In this document: one piece after another, positions 13,567-27,535 of the stretch
How positions within the stretch are numbered: the first letter of the stretch is position 1
Layout: the number at the start of each line of letters is the position of its first letter
Assembly: GCF_024362695.1 (NCBI RefSeq)
Contig: NC_065404.1
Coordinates: 8,968,604 to 9,032,603, forward strand
Length of the DNA stretch: 64,000 nucleotides
Reading direction: 5' to 3'
From: Pectinophora gossypiella
Lineage: Eukaryota > Arthropoda > Insecta > Lepidoptera > Gelechiidae
The notes under the pieces: generated by a model
Told to the model about the DNA's origin: nothing
What the model saw: the letters and a program-made list of their open reading frames with translations, nothing else
Databases searched by the model: none
Program-made: the position numbers and the translations under genes

Positions 13567-16500
13567 AATACACGGATTGGTTCGTTTCGCATTTTCTATA
13601 TGTCAAGAATTAATAATTCATGCAGTTACTACAAATATTGAAGAGACATTCCAAATTCAATTACAGTCCATCCTAACTTAGACACGTTTATGTGTTTTAT
13701 TTTATCGTAGGTGTGGTCAGCACCTAAGTGGAGAATGCACGATCCATGTTGTACGTGTATGCGTCCAACTATTATTGAATCTTTGCGTTCACTACACAAT
13801 GGTCGAGCAGTGGGAGGCGACGCCATTCAACCGGCGCACGAGCTGCAATTACCAACAACTTTTTATTTCATTTACCACAAACGAAGCCTTGGCCTCAACA
13901 AAGCTTTATTTATTTAGTTAAGACGACAATAAGATGACCGAAGATAGTCAAAGCGTATTTGTCGGGCGTCTGTTAAGGTTGAAGACTCTATATCTACTTT
14001 AATATGCAGCATCTAAGCTGTGCTTAACTTCATTGCTTATCCAAATAAAGCATTAGATGTGTGATTTCAATCAAAATTAATAAAGGATCGTGTTTGCTTT
14101 TACTTAAGCTATGAATTTATGATAATGAATAACTAGTTCGTTGTCTTTCGCGGTTGAATGGGATTTTCTCTATTTACAAACGCAAGTCGACAGCCGACGA
14201 CAGGACAATGCGTGAGTAAATAATTAGTTTCTATTCAGTCAAACTCCGCGGCTCTAATTTGATCCGTGACTACAATTTGCATTCAATATACCGGCCTGCG
14301 CGCGCGCCGCCCTCTGCAGCCCCGATCTTTATCTTCCTCCTCTGACATGTTTTGCACTCGTTAGCAAATTGTAACTGACAGCTATAAATCAGATCTCGTT
14401 ACGTCGATGGTTTGCGCGGAAAGGAAATAGGTAATTCTACTGGTATTACTCTAATTGGTAAGCACGGAGCGATGTTAGATATGAAGTGAGCACATGCGCA
14501 ATTTGCCGAGCAGAATACAGGCATTGTGCGGTCTGGTGAGTGACGTCAGGGAATCTGCGCGGCACAGGCGCCGGCGCCGGCCACTGCTGGCGCCATTTGC
14601 GGCGCACATGATCGATAGCCGCTGTTCTCTGCTCTGAAATCGTCCGAAATAAATCACTCTCTGTCTTACTTATCTACCAGTGTTCAGCCACCAGCCGCTC
14701 GAGTGCTTTTAACGCTATTATCCAGAAGACTATTCAAGCCATAAATAAAACATTAAAGAAGCTAAATGTTTCCCCGAGATAAGTAACTACAAATTAATGT
14801 GCAAGTTTTTGTGAGTAGAGTTGCTTTGAGTATCACTTGGATTTATCCATCCATGTAAAGAGTATCAAAAGTTCCCAGCTGTTTACAAAGCAAATAACAT
14901 CGTTTTGAATTCAACGTCTTTCAAACAAGTTTAGTTAACTGGATTCGGAAAAAAATGTTTAGAATGTTCTTACATAACAACAAATCACCTCACGCCCGCT
15001 GCCGGCGCGCACGCGGCCGCTCAGCGGTGCGAGCGCTGCACCTGCCTCCGCGCATGCGATGCTCAACAAAAACTTTACAACTGCACAGTAGCCCTTAATA
15101 GAGATTGACATAAAGCTATCACACACGCTCCATTAACTAACTGAATCAAATTTCATTGAACAGCTGGTTTGAGCAGATTGAATTCAAACAATGACAAGTC
15201 CAACTGTCCCGACAAATAGATGACTCTATTCTCTTAATGATAGTATAGCTATCGAGCGTAAACGATGCTTTTGAAACTTTCTAGTTCACTTTGTAAATAA
15301 ATAAAGTGGCACAATCAATCACAATAGGGTGCCGATGTCGCAATAGTCGTAGGTTGGTGAACCGAAATCCAAACACAATAGAACTGTCGTGCACTACAAG
15401 CCGGCATTAATTCTCGGAAATGTATTCAGCGTGGAGTAATTCGGCAAATCCCTGCGGTAAATTGCAAGAGGCTCGATGCGACCCGCCGCGCCGTCCTCGC
15501 CGCCCCCACGCCAGCAGCGAGACTCGCACCGGAGGGTGCGAGGTGGGGGGAGCCCCACCTCACCCCGCGGGCCACCACCCTACCACGTGGTGACATATTC
15601 ATAATATTTTTTCTAATAACAAGCGTATGAAATACACACTTGAAAATAAAAACACAATGTTGCTTTTTTAAGGAGAATTAATGCACGTGAAGAATTTCAC
15701 TTCCCGTCTTAGTTTCTTTTACTTTTGTAAGAACAACATTTTTTTTTTATAAAGGACGTCTGTGTTAATGCGTGAGTTATTTCTCCCGAGGGCCCTTCAC
15801 AATACTTAGGTATATGGTTTTTTAACATAAGTCAGAAGAAAAAAAAGGAAATTGTTAGCATGCGATGCGGTGTGGCCACCATTTATCCCGGGGCAGCCTC
15901 CCCTCTGATTGAGAGGGCTCGAAAAGGTATTAAAACGCGACCTTCACCCACTCCATTGTGGTTGTAACGTTTACTTCTCATATCCTCTTATAAGTATACG
16001 ACTCGAGGTGGCGTACTGTCGCTTCATCTGCCGTTATTAAAAACGCCAAGTAAGAAATAACGCGAAATACAACACGTAGGTACCTACGAGTACTTTATTG
16101 TCTTCCATTTTTTCCTGCACTTATCGTACTTATATCAAAATGATTCTAGATATTACGTCTAGCTTAGGACGTAATATCCTTACAGAAGATAAAGAAAACA
16201 AGACCCAGATAAACACACATACTTATTTGTTTCTTTTTTAAAGAGGAGCTTTAGGAGTAATCCTTCGATCGCCTACACAAAAAAACAAACTATGAATGAA
16301 GTTCTTTGGGGCTTAAAGTGAAACCCTTTTCTCTGTGCACTAATCGTATGAAAGCCAAATTGATATTCGTGTCGGAGAAGCGTTATGACCAGGGGACATG
16401 TGACTCGGGTTTTGAGAGACTCGAGGCTCAGCCTGGAACAAAGGCTCTTGTCGGAGGGCCGATAAATCAACGGAAGCGGCAACGTTTGATGATCCACCAT

Positions 16501-18076
16501 CATTGTTTTGTTCCGTAATGATTTCAAGCGAGCTATCATTTACATTTATTACGGTACCTACTTTAAATGAATTACAAAGAGTAACTTAAATGAATAATTA
16601 AGCATCTAGGCACCGAAGAGCTTATGTAACCAATTAGGTACTTAGTAAGTGACAAGTTGATAATGATAAGACTTTATCCATATTAGATCAACAAAGGCAC
16701 GAAAAAAATTACGGCAATTCTTCTGATAAGAGACCAAATTGTCACATAGACTTTTATGTCGATGTCCCAATTTCGCTGTTATCTGTATACTGAAGCTTTA
16801 GCTCCTTACGTAAGTCGCACGTGCCGGGATTTGTGTCAATCGGGTTCTCTACCTCTATGTGCGCATCCGGCTGTATTCATATCCACTGACTGTAAACGAC
16901 GTCTTTCAACCTTTATGTCCTTTAAATCGGCACAAAAACTAGTCGCAAACCATCTGTTCGATGCTTTCTCAAGCGTATGGGCACGTGACATCCGTTCAGT
17001 TAGGAGGTGTTAAGCGAATAATCGTAAAATTGTCTCACGCGCCGGTACAGTGTCACGATTGCGCGCGGGCCGCAATATTGCCACCAACATTGATATCGGT
17101 CGGGCACTTGTTACAAGTTCGTCACAACTTGCTATTAAAGCGAGTTGATTAGAAATCTCATTAAAATCTCGTATCGGATAAAACAAGCTAAAGTAATCAC
17201 AGTTATTTAGAAAAAGACATGTCATTAGGGGAAAATTTCTTGATAATCGAGATTTTAAAAGGCTCTCACATTTATTGGATTTGTTAGGTACCTACCTACT
17301 GGATAAGCATTACTTTCTCTGGCCTTTACATGTTTTAGCTAAAAGCGCTAAAAGGTAGAGAGAAAATCTATTATCCTTTGTTTCTTGAAATAAACAAGTA
17401 AGTAGATTGTATTTCGTATCTTTCCTTATCTTTATAGTTATTTGTTCGCGCAACTGTTCTGGCGTTGTGATAACATCGTTATACTCGTAAACAACTCCAT
17501 AGACTTACTATTTTCATTTGAAAGAGGACATATTTAACGTAGGTATTTGAATGATATTGCCCCTAGGAGGAATGTTAACAATGGCCGAGCATGATTCGGT
17601 CAGTGGCTCCATAGCTCTGTGGCTCTAATTAATTACCAGTTCCAATTAAAGTCGGACCCTTTGAACGAGGCGCGTTATGGTCGAAAGTCGTTCCATCCAT
17701 GCCCCGCTTTTGATTGAAACAACAGACGCGCAACTTTACGACTATTAAACGTTAAAAACAAATTTAATCCCATTATTTTTTTTTTCAGAAGTTTCATATT
17801 TTAGTTAGGTACTAACTAATTACTACCTAATTTAGCTAGGTAGACAGCCCCTGCAGGCACCATGTTGAGTTGCTATGGGTACCTACTCATATTTTATTCT
17901 GTAATACCTACTTACGTGGTTTTAAATAGACAGAATAAAATAAAAGGCGAAAAATAAACAACTAGTTCATTGATAATCCTTAGCCCTCCCGACCCGTGGT
18001 ACAACTGTGATGTCCAACTGCGATACTCCATCAGTCGCTATAGAAATAGATCGGTAATTTGGCAGCCACTGTTCGT
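13567..18076. other. Non-coding with CpG-rich patches
   Basis: GC-rich blocks at 14510-14610, 15000-15060 and 15480-15595 stand out from AT-rich surroundings and may be regulatory. 16273-16539 is open on both strands, without family resemblance. Confidence 0.45.
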
Positions 18077-18148
18077 AGCAGAGTGGCGCAGTGGAAGCGT
18101 GCTGGGCCCATAACCCAGAGGTCCGTGGATCGAAACCACGCTCTGCTA
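18077..18148 (+). tRNA. tRNA-iMet: Initiator tRNA-Met (CAT)
   Basis: 72-nt cloverleaf: acceptor AGCAGAG/CTCTGCT with A discriminator, anticodon CAT at 18109-18111 in a stem with three G-C pairs (GGG/CCC), and T-arm loop ATCGAAA. The A1-U72 pair, the three anticodon-stem G-C pairs and A instead of T at position 54 mark a eukaryotic initiator. A run of five T at 18155-18160 is the pol III terminator. No intron. It appears intact and functional. Confidence 0.97.
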
Positions 18149-21100
18149 TAAAAGTCTTTTTGTGTTTTTACATTTAAGTAATTTTGTTTATTTTGAAAAC
18201 ATTTCCGACATTATATTAAACTAAATTTACTTTTTATGTCGGTTACTGACGTTTGTTTACAAAACAGCTTTTCGATTCCGCTGAAGTTATATTTCCGTGA
18301 CGAAAGAAAACATGAGATTTATGATCGCATGTTGTAACTGGGTTTTAAAACTAATATTCCGTCTTCCCCCAGCAGTTGAATGATGATGATGGCAAGACAC
18401 TCCCTTGCTTTATGGTGATATGGGGTTCCCCCCTCGTAGGGGCAGTTAGCTAAGTAATGGACACGCAAGGTAAAGCTAACGTTATATAACTGCTGATTAG
18501 ATAAAATTAACAACAACAATGAATGATGCAGTAAGTTCTAGATCATGTTTTGATAAACTTTTGAACCAATATTTTATCAGTCTGGCTCCATTATAAACAA
18601 TATTGAGTTTAAATGAAAATGCATGACCATGTGATTGTGTATTTGTAATATTTCATGGAATTATTGGTCGCTTGGGTGGGCCGAAATAACCCAATATTGA
18701 CGTCGATGCACGCACGCGTCGTCTCCCCTAAATAAAAAGCAAATTATCGAATTACGGTGCTTTTACTATAATTATAAATCATGTTTTATGCAGATGCACG
18801 TTTCATTTTATCGCTTCATTAATTTGACGCGCCTAATAGGCTGAGCAATGAAGTTCAGTTGTTGGTTAAAAAAAAATGTCAGGTGACTGGTTTGGACAAG
18901 CGGGGACTCATTTGGGAAAACTTTGACGTGGTGGGAACTTTTACAGAAGGTTCACATTTTACTTTGAAATGGACATGTGAGGCTACAAAAGAAAACTAAA
19001 GGCTTTTACTTTCTAAATCGGGCACATAAAGTACGCGAGAACGTGGTTCCCTTTTTTGGTTATTTTATATGGCCTGCACTTGGGAAACCGCTTTTATTCG
19101 TGATCATGAATGACTGACAGTCGTGTCGGTCGTTACCACCATATTAGTGTACCTAGAGAAAGTAGAACCTCGCCTGTACCATATTGCGAACAACAACGTA
19201 TAAATATACATGTACCCCGTAATGATGCGCTATGAATGGTTCATCATTATTTGGCTACTAATTAAGACGCATATAAGCAACAGTAATAAAAATATCGAGT
19301 TATGTGTTATGAAATATAATTTAAATAAATTGGAATGTGTGTGTATTTAAATAAAATTATTAATTTATTAGTGTACAGAGTTGCAGCCGTGAGCGGTGGA
19401 TTTAAACCGGTTGGTAATTTCTTAATTGACGATTTCCCAGTACTGGTGCTGATTCCCGGGGACCACCCGTGCTGTGGTTAACGTGTGACTGTATTTGTGT
19501 CGGTAACTTATACGGCTTGCTTTGAATAACGTGCGCATGAGTGGAGTAAAGTGAAATATGTGGAGCCCCGACCTGTGCGACCTGTCCCGCCCTGTGCCTC
19601 GAGACCCGTGCCTCGTGCCTAGCTAGCATGCCCCGTGCCTCACTATTCAATGAATACACCAATTATACAGTTTAAGATGTATCATTCTCATGAATACAAA
19701 AATTCATGCTCGATTTCACAGTTCCAAGCTGTTTATTGTATTCCCGCGCGCGGTTAACTCTGTTTGACCCTTAAAAATTGATTTTCCTTCGGTATTGTCA
19801 GAAACCGTCGTTTGGAAAACAATTTGTTATATTTTATTGTACATTTAGACGCACATTGTAAAATAAATTAATTGGAATCTCCATAGTTAGATATATTCCT
19901 TTTTGTGTAAACAAATAGGTCTAGATAGAGCTTCCCATACACTCTAATGAAACACGTCAATTTGAATGGTAAATACGTAGCGGAGTGTAGGCTTTATCTA
20001 ATCAAAACTCTATTTATCTCCATTAAATTTGTGTTGGTACTTATCACAGCAGTCATCTATTAAATTAAATCTTCGCTATACGGGTGAAGTTAGAGTACAC
20101 GTCGACCTTTGAATAATGTTTTATTTAATCAACGCAGCGACGTGTGAGCCCATCACTCGTAACGTAATGTGAATATGCACTCTTAAAATGTTTGTATGTG
20201 AATAAGAATTAAGCTTTCCGTGAACAAAGTCATGAAAAATTTAAGTTGTTTCCTACAGTCATACCTATACATTGTTCGTCTGGAAACGAGCGCGGAATGC
20301 TTGTGTTGCGGGGCTGGTGCCTGCTGTGGTGTTTGTTGTGTGTTGTAACCAGAGTGACGTCACACGGTACATCCACCTCCGTGTACCACGTACGTACCAC
20401 ACTCGGCCGCACAGATGCCTTGCGCAACATACAGTATCTGCCGGCTTCAGTTTCAGACACACATACCTACGCACAGCTAACTACGCCAAACTTTACTTTA
20501 TTATTGCCCATTTTAAAACACAATGAAAATTGCTTAATATGCATGGATATGCTAAACAGTCACCTTCCTCGAATACGACATTTGTACGCGACCTCACTGC
20601 CTACCTACTGCTACCATACCTACTTACAAGGCGTTAACAATTTTGGCAATAGCTTAATTTGTGTTTTACTAAATCTGTCTTAGCCATAATAGTTTCAAAA
20701 CAATGGTATGATCCCATTTCTAGAGCAACAACATTTACTTAGAAGCTTTTACTTATCAAAATAAGTGTATGAATTACACGTAAGCATAGTTCTGACCTTT
20801 ATCTACTTAGTAAGGTCGTAATAAAAGTTGAGAACTCCCTTTTGTGAATAAACATACCCTCGGTTTACTTCAGAGTTTTCGTTTCTCCCCGGGGTAAACA
20901 ATTTGGAGGCTTTGACAAAGAATAATGTTACATATTTATTTTTGACTTTGGATATTAAAGTTCACTTTTCTAATGCTGATGGCACATCTCAGCACATGCT
21001 ACGTTTTTAGTTACTCAATAGGTGACAAGTTAATTGCTCAAAGTGTCAGAGAGTGAAAAGAGGGGAGAGAGGTGACTTGATGAGGGCCGCCCGGGCGTGA

Positions 21101-23123
21101 CGCGCGCAGGCGAAGCGCGCCGGGGTGCCGGCTATGTCTAGCTCTACAGGGTATCGCCAACAAACAACAAAAAAAACAATAACTTCTCAAAACGTTACAA
21201 TTACTGAGCAATCCACTGGGTTTCCTCTCCGCTTAAAACATTATCGTGCATCATGCGGTTGGATTCGCCATTTTGGGAGGTGCGAGTATATGAGCCATGA
21301 AGTTCATTAAGATACCATGAAACACCGTGTGGAGTGGACGGCACAAAATAAAACCAGCTACGGTATTAAACGCAGAATGTTGGTGACTCGTCCATAAACT
21401 GTGTGTCGTCCGCGGTGGAGACGCGCAGGTATTCGGGTCAGCAGGATTATTAAAAAAAATGAGTAGTCAAATAATTTGTTGCGTTAAAGGCTGAGATTAT
21501 AGAGCGGCGTGTGAAATAGTGCAACATTAAACGTAAAATATTTCTTTTTTACTATAGGATTCCATATGACATTTAAAAATATAACGTGTTTGCATGTTTC
21601 TATGTGCATAGACCAATATTGTTAGTGCATAGGTTTGAAATAAGAAATAAGACATGAATATCGTCAGAATAAATAACTCGTTATCAACACCCAGCATTTT
21701 CGACGATCTCTACCTCTACATTATAAACTGGATGAGACCGCGAGATAATTTCTGGATAGACAATCAATTCAATTCACGAGGAAGTTGATATGTATCTATC
21801 CTGACCTCCCACGTAGAATCTCAAACTCGCCTAATACGGCCGCGCTGGGCATTTCGGATAATTGGCCTCTATTCAACCGTGCATAACTTAGAGTCCACAA
21901 TTTACCATTAGCTTACTCATATCGAATGCCTACTTCGTAAACTGTTTATAAACACAGCTATAATAATCTCCTATCCAGAAATACAGATTCTCAGAAAGGG
22001 AGTCTCGAAAGCAAAATAATCAGTTCTTAAGAATTGTTAAAGTGCCTTTTAAGAACCAAAATAGAAATATCAGTACGAATAATAATAGAGTAAGAAGATA
22101 ATGGTAGTCGGACAAATAAAAAGTAAGCTACTTAATATATCTGGCCTTAAGGCCTTCACCCCTCGTCTATCGCCTTCTGCGCGATAAATTAATTGGGTCG
22201 TATACTAGGTTCAAGAAAAATTATGAAATTCTGATTACTAAATAAAGACAGATCTGAAACTTAACGAAAAATATTTTCTTTTTCCTATTTAACTTATTTA
22301 TGAATTTTAATCAAGAAAAATGTAATAATAAGTCCGACATTTTATCACGATTTTCTATGACGTCACAGTGTGCGTTTTCATACAAATTCCATAGTAATTT
22401 CGTGTTTTGACGTTTAGTAAAAAGTAACTGATTTGACTAGTTGGAAACTAGCCTATTCATTGTTTGTTCTTTGTAGGTATAGGATAGGGGTGGCGTCAAT
22501 ACGCACACGTACGAATAATACGCTTCTTCTTTCGCCACTTCAAATAGCAATATGTTCCCTAGAAAAATAGTCAAGGGTTATTTTGCGGTTGTATTGTGTG
22601 CAACCTAAAGTCCCATAAATTATGTTCTGGCACTCGAAGTAAGGAGAGTGTACCAGGTGGCCGGAGCTATTTTTGAACCGCTGTTTATGCACCAATAAGG
22701 GAATGAAATTTATTTTATGACTTCCATTCATACGTTTGATTCATGGTCATGAAGGAACAGTTTAATGTCGAAGTTTATTCGAAGCACTGCAGGCGCTATT
22801 GTTAAATAAACATGTAATTTGTAGAGCTGCTGTATGGAAACGCTTGAACGTAAACGAAATGGTGTTTTTCATGTAACATCGTGACAATACGAGAATAAGA
22901 AACAATTGTACACTTAAAAATATTATTCAAGAAGTAATGCTAGAGAAAGAATAAGATTTCTGAACATCATTTGTTCACTGGTTAAGTATTTATCGCTTCA
23001 TGCGTTTTTGCTTGCTAAACTTAATTTTGGATATGTTTAGTTGATCAAACTTACTCGCTCCACGATTCTATAGCACGTGTATACCTACCGGTTTTTTTGG
23101 TGGCGTTGACAAGACAAAATAAA
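18149..23123. other. Non-coding, nothing recognised beyond the tRNA terminator
   Basis: AT-rich. A GC-rich patch at 21080-21135. The 145-codon plus frame at 20246-20683 lacks composition or domain support. Confidence 0.45.
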
Positions 23124-23372
23124 ATCATCATCATCAGCCCATTAACGTCCCCACTGCTGGGGCACGGGCCTTCCCTATGGATGGATAGGGAGATCGGACC
23201 ATAAACCACCACGCGGGCCCAGTACGGATTGGTGGTTATTAACGACTGCTAATGCAGCCGGGACCAACGGCTTAACGTGCTTTCCGAAGCACGGAGGAGC
23301 TCGAGAAGAAAACTTCTTTCTTTTTTGGTCACCCATCCTATGACCGGCCTTTGCGAAAGTTGCTTAGATAAT
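23124..23372 (-). mobile_element. Truncated SINE-like repeat
   Basis: It contains CCACTGCTGGGGCACGGGCC, ACCACGCGGGCCCAGTACGG and CCGAAGCACGGAGGAGCTCG, the tail of a common lepidopteran SINE family. The tRNA-like head is missing and a CAT microsatellite marks the end. Confidence 0.7.
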
Positions 23373-26300
23373 AAATATCAAAATGATAATTTTATTTTCT
23401 TCAAAATGTAAAGCAGTACCGAATATTATAAAGGAAATTGTTCTTTTTAAATAAAATATGGGCAAATGTAACCGAAGAGCTTTTTCCTCGTCGGTAAGCC
23501 GACCAGCTGGCGGGCATGTTTCGCGAAGCGTGATCGTTTTTTGCCCAATTTTTTTCTAACTCTGTTTAAATTTCAGTAAAGGAACCATGCTCTGGTAATA
23601 GTATCCTCAACGTGAGGTTATGACCTCTAGAACGTATCTGTCGCGAATTAATTAGTTAATTAAAACTCATTTATCTAAGCTACATGTTCGTTTTTTTGTT
23701 AGACAGTGTTTGTACAGGTAAATATAGAATGGAGTTAAGATTGTGCTTGCGATAACAGAAGTTTATTTATTCCTGACTAAGTAGTTAAGACTAACATTCT
23801 ATTTGCAGATAAAGTTATGTAAGTTGCCTAGGAAGATTTATCCTAAAAAATGCATATTTGTAACGGCTAATTAGTTTTAAATAACTTAACATGAAAATTT
23901 ACACTAGATCATTTCATCAGTCTGATTACTCTACTAACGGCTATTCAAAAGAATGGTACAATATTAGTTGGTCGGTTGCGGAATACCTGGACTAGAAACA
24001 ACTAAAATACTTACAACAGTTGCCAAAAAACTCGATTTGGAATCGAAACTGGGACGCTGAGTTGGCGATTGAAGGTATTGTAACCACTAGAGAAGCAGGT
24101 ACTTAAATCTACAAATATAAACGCCCAGAAATTCTATCAGAATAGACTTAGCATAAAAGACAAACTTCTTCACTTGTGGCATTTCGGAAATGTCATCTAG
24201 AAATATGGCGTTGATTAGTAACGGCAAGTGAGCAAATTAGTGGTCACAGTCTGTTCGTCTGTCGCCTGCTTGTCTCAGTGAGGTGCCGTTCCCGAGAATC
24301 TTCCCCGAGTGGAAATTTTCCTGATGTAAAAAGTCTTTAATAGTAAAGCCACTGGCTGTTCTTTCTTGTACTCTGATCATATCTTTCTAGGCTAGGCAAT
24401 AAAGCTCTTTTTACATAACTTATGCGCCTTTTTCCTGCCAGGAATGTTCCCAAAGAGGGAGTATTCCCGGAAATAGCACATCACTGTTTTTGCCACACCA
24501 CCGCCATGCGCCATAGCGCCATACCGTCGGCCATACCGCCCAGAGTGCGCACTTCCGCTCAATACGCTCGCGAGTTCCGCGTTACGCAACATCCGCTGCT
24601 ATCACAATTACGCATACAAATTCACCAACTTAACACTACAGGAGTACAGGTGCAACCGACAAAACCTCATTTTATTAACTAAGTAAGTATTAGCCTCATG
24701 CCCGTGTGCTATCGGACCACATAGGCGTTTTCCTAAGATTGAACAGAGCCAAAAGTCATAAGAAAACAAGGATAAGCTATAAAACAGGATTATATGATCC
24801 AAAAAATAAATAAATGTGTTTCTGAATCTATGAAATTCAGAATTTTCTTTAAGTTCCTAGGCTTTCATAATCTCTTTACTTGCGAAGTGTATACTTGAAA
24901 GGTAATTAATCAAATGGTTATTTGATGCAGCAAACAAGGAAGGAATCGTAACAGCGAGAGGACGAAAACTCGCAAAGCTTTTGTTATGTCACTGTCGCTT
25001 TGTTTACCACATTACGTCATTCTTCATTCGCTTATGGAGTGGTGAGTAATCTCACAACGCTTTAGTGGAATGGTACAAATAAAGCGATTGAGCTTTGTCT
25101 GTCATCGGTCACACGTGAAGCAATTTAGGTCCCACCGCGCAGGCGCGAGGTGGAGCTCCCCGGAGGAATGCGTCGTAAATCATCGTCGCTCCGTCTCTTG
25201 CGCTCGCGCTGCTAGCCCGTCGCCCACAGAACTTTATTTTCTATACACTTATAGAATGGCTATCTATACTATATAACCCAAAGAACAAACTAAATACTAG
25301 CTAAAAATCTGTGCCGATTTGAAGCGCCACCGGCGAAAGTACTTCGCAACTCATGCGAATTATTTCAAAACCTCTAGGCGATGCACACCCCGGACACTTC
25401 ATACAAAACACCTCGTGTTACACAGACACAACACATTGACGTTATCGTACTCGCGTATTATGTGTGTGTGTGATTTCTGACGCCCAGACGAATGAAGACT
25501 AAAGTAAAACCGAGAGGTGGGGGCGAGATAAAGGTAGCTCGTATGCTGGTGGGGAGCGGAGAGTTGCCGTTCTATACGTAGTATAATTCCTTATTCTATG
25601 GTCGAGGGTATGAAGTTATTTAGTCCCAAGTACTACCGCTATAGTTTACTATTGACGTCCAGCGCCAAGATGGTGAAGATCAAGCAGGCACAAACATTAA
25701 CATGCCACCGCCCGCTCACGCACAAAGTATATTAACACTTAATAGGTACACCGCCGCAAAGCAAGCGCAGTCGTGGTTGTAAATATCAAAGAGCTTTGTT
25801 TAACTTGACCGCACCATAACTGACCACCTCAAAGCTAACTTGATATCTCTTGGAGTATCGTGACCTGTCAGCGTTGTGAGTTGTATGATTCTGTATTTAG
25901 ATATGGTTGGTTGGTAGATTCAATTTACAACATATCTAGATACATTATTTTCAAAGTACATTTCACACACAAGACTGTCGGACTCGGCATCCTAAGGACA
26001 TAAAATACGATCTCGATGACCCGATTACTCTAGCCATAGACGTGGCCGATCAGTTCGCGACAACAAACACTTCAGAACCCCGATACCGATCCCGCCGGCG
26101 TGGTCGACGATTTCCCATTCAGCGCTTATCGCTATCGACCCATTAGAGTCGATTAATTAATTCTTTCAAATAATATCCTCTCAGACGACGCCCTGAGCCG
26201 AGTTTCAGGCCTGTTGTCTTGTACCGGGTGAGAACCCTCAGCGCTCCTCACTTGCCCGGCCAAGTAGTTAATGCCATTTACGGCAAATCTACAATAGGTC

Positions 26301-27384
26301 ACGTCAAAAAATCAACTGTCGGACCCGATTTCGGGACTAGGGAGTAGGAAACTCTCATTTTTTATAAGCTCTTGATGGGATGTTTTATATACTTAACGCA
26401 ATATTCTTTTTCCGACATTTTTCATCGAGTGATCGTGATGTATGATCAAGATTCTCTTTTGCGGTAAGTATCTGTTAAATTCTCTCTATCAGCGCATCGT
26501 ACACATTGTGGTTGTCTACGTGGAATTTGAATTTTAAGATTAATAATTCTTTATGTAAGTAAGTACTTAAAACGAATTAAAAACATGTTGTTGTAATTCT
26601 TCCGGTAGACACAAAAATACTCTCGAATTGCAGTCACTGATGCGAATCGTTTCTCGTCAAAGCGGCGTGATACCGATCTCTGTGACATTCGTAATCCAAC
26701 ACCGTAACGATATTTCATCATAATATTTATTACAAAAAAAACGACGCTTATTTTTTTGGATCACTTTTCTAATCAATAGTATCGAGTAACGCACCACAAT
26801 TAGATTAGTTAAAAAAAAATTAAGCGGCGGTTTTTTGTAGTTGGTTAGAATTACGATCAATGATCGATGTGTTATCATAGAGCCTTCACAATTTAATTAA
26901 ATTTTCTTAAGAAGCGATTTTGTATTCCCTGTGACCTGAAACGTCTGCGTCTGTTCATTTCATGCTATAAATCCACCGAAGTATAACTTTAAGAAGATTA
27001 GAATAAAACAATGCTATCGTCCGCTGCAGTGTTGCCACCATGAACAACAATATAATCAATTCGCTACAGCTTGCAACACTACTCCATTAAAGAGACACTG
27101 CCTATTCTTTATGTAACGAGGGAAAACAACCAAACTTGTTTAAATTCGATCCACGTCTAACAAGGACGAATTGTTTTACATTAACCTAATCAATGTCCGG
27201 GTACGGTTTAACTGATTGTCGCTTTATTTCCGATAGGTTTGTAAAACAGTTTCAGAGCAGAATGAAATATTTGTCTGCTGATTTAAAAAATATGGAGCAG
27301 TCTGGAGGCGATTTTATAGCTTTACAAACAAAACTTTTTAAGGAAGAAGTTAATAAGCATAAGCTTTACGTGTGTATTATATAC
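23373..27384. other. Non-coding, nothing certain
   Basis: AT-rich with a CpG-rich patch at 25130-25225 and a TG run near 25460. A plus frame around 27193-27370 is mentioned under rejected items. Confidence 0.45.
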
Positions 27385-27535
27385 ATACATAAGTACATAA
27401 ATAAACTCACACCTTTTTCCCACCGGGGTAAACAGAGACTATGGAATTCCATTTCCTTCGATCCTTTCACACTCCTCTTGCTTCCTCCATATTCATTAAT
27501 CTTTTCATACACGTGCGTGTGCATGTGTATTACCG
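27385..27535 (-). mobile_element. RTE-type LINE 3' end
   Basis: The minus strand reads through the same C-terminal sequence as the 53-kb copy (GGSKRSVKGS..., then a diverged SAYPGGK-type end) and the adjacent CCCACCGGGGTAAACAGAGAC on plus. A short 5'-truncated copy. Confidence 0.6.

Noticed and set aside
16273..16539. Frames open on both strands
   Set aside because: No splice support or family resemblance; more like a repeat fragment or chance.
20246..20683. 145-codon plus frame with a hydrophobic start
   Set aside because: No homology recognised, composition like the surroundings, other frames also open here.
24422..24682. 86-codon plus frame
   Set aside because: No family resemblance and open shadow frames on the other strand.
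27193..27370. Plus-strand frame with a helical, charged peptide (FVKQFQSRMKYL...)
   Set aside because: Possible acceptor and donor are weak, no family is recognised, and it abuts a LINE end. It could be a real exon, but the support is too thin.
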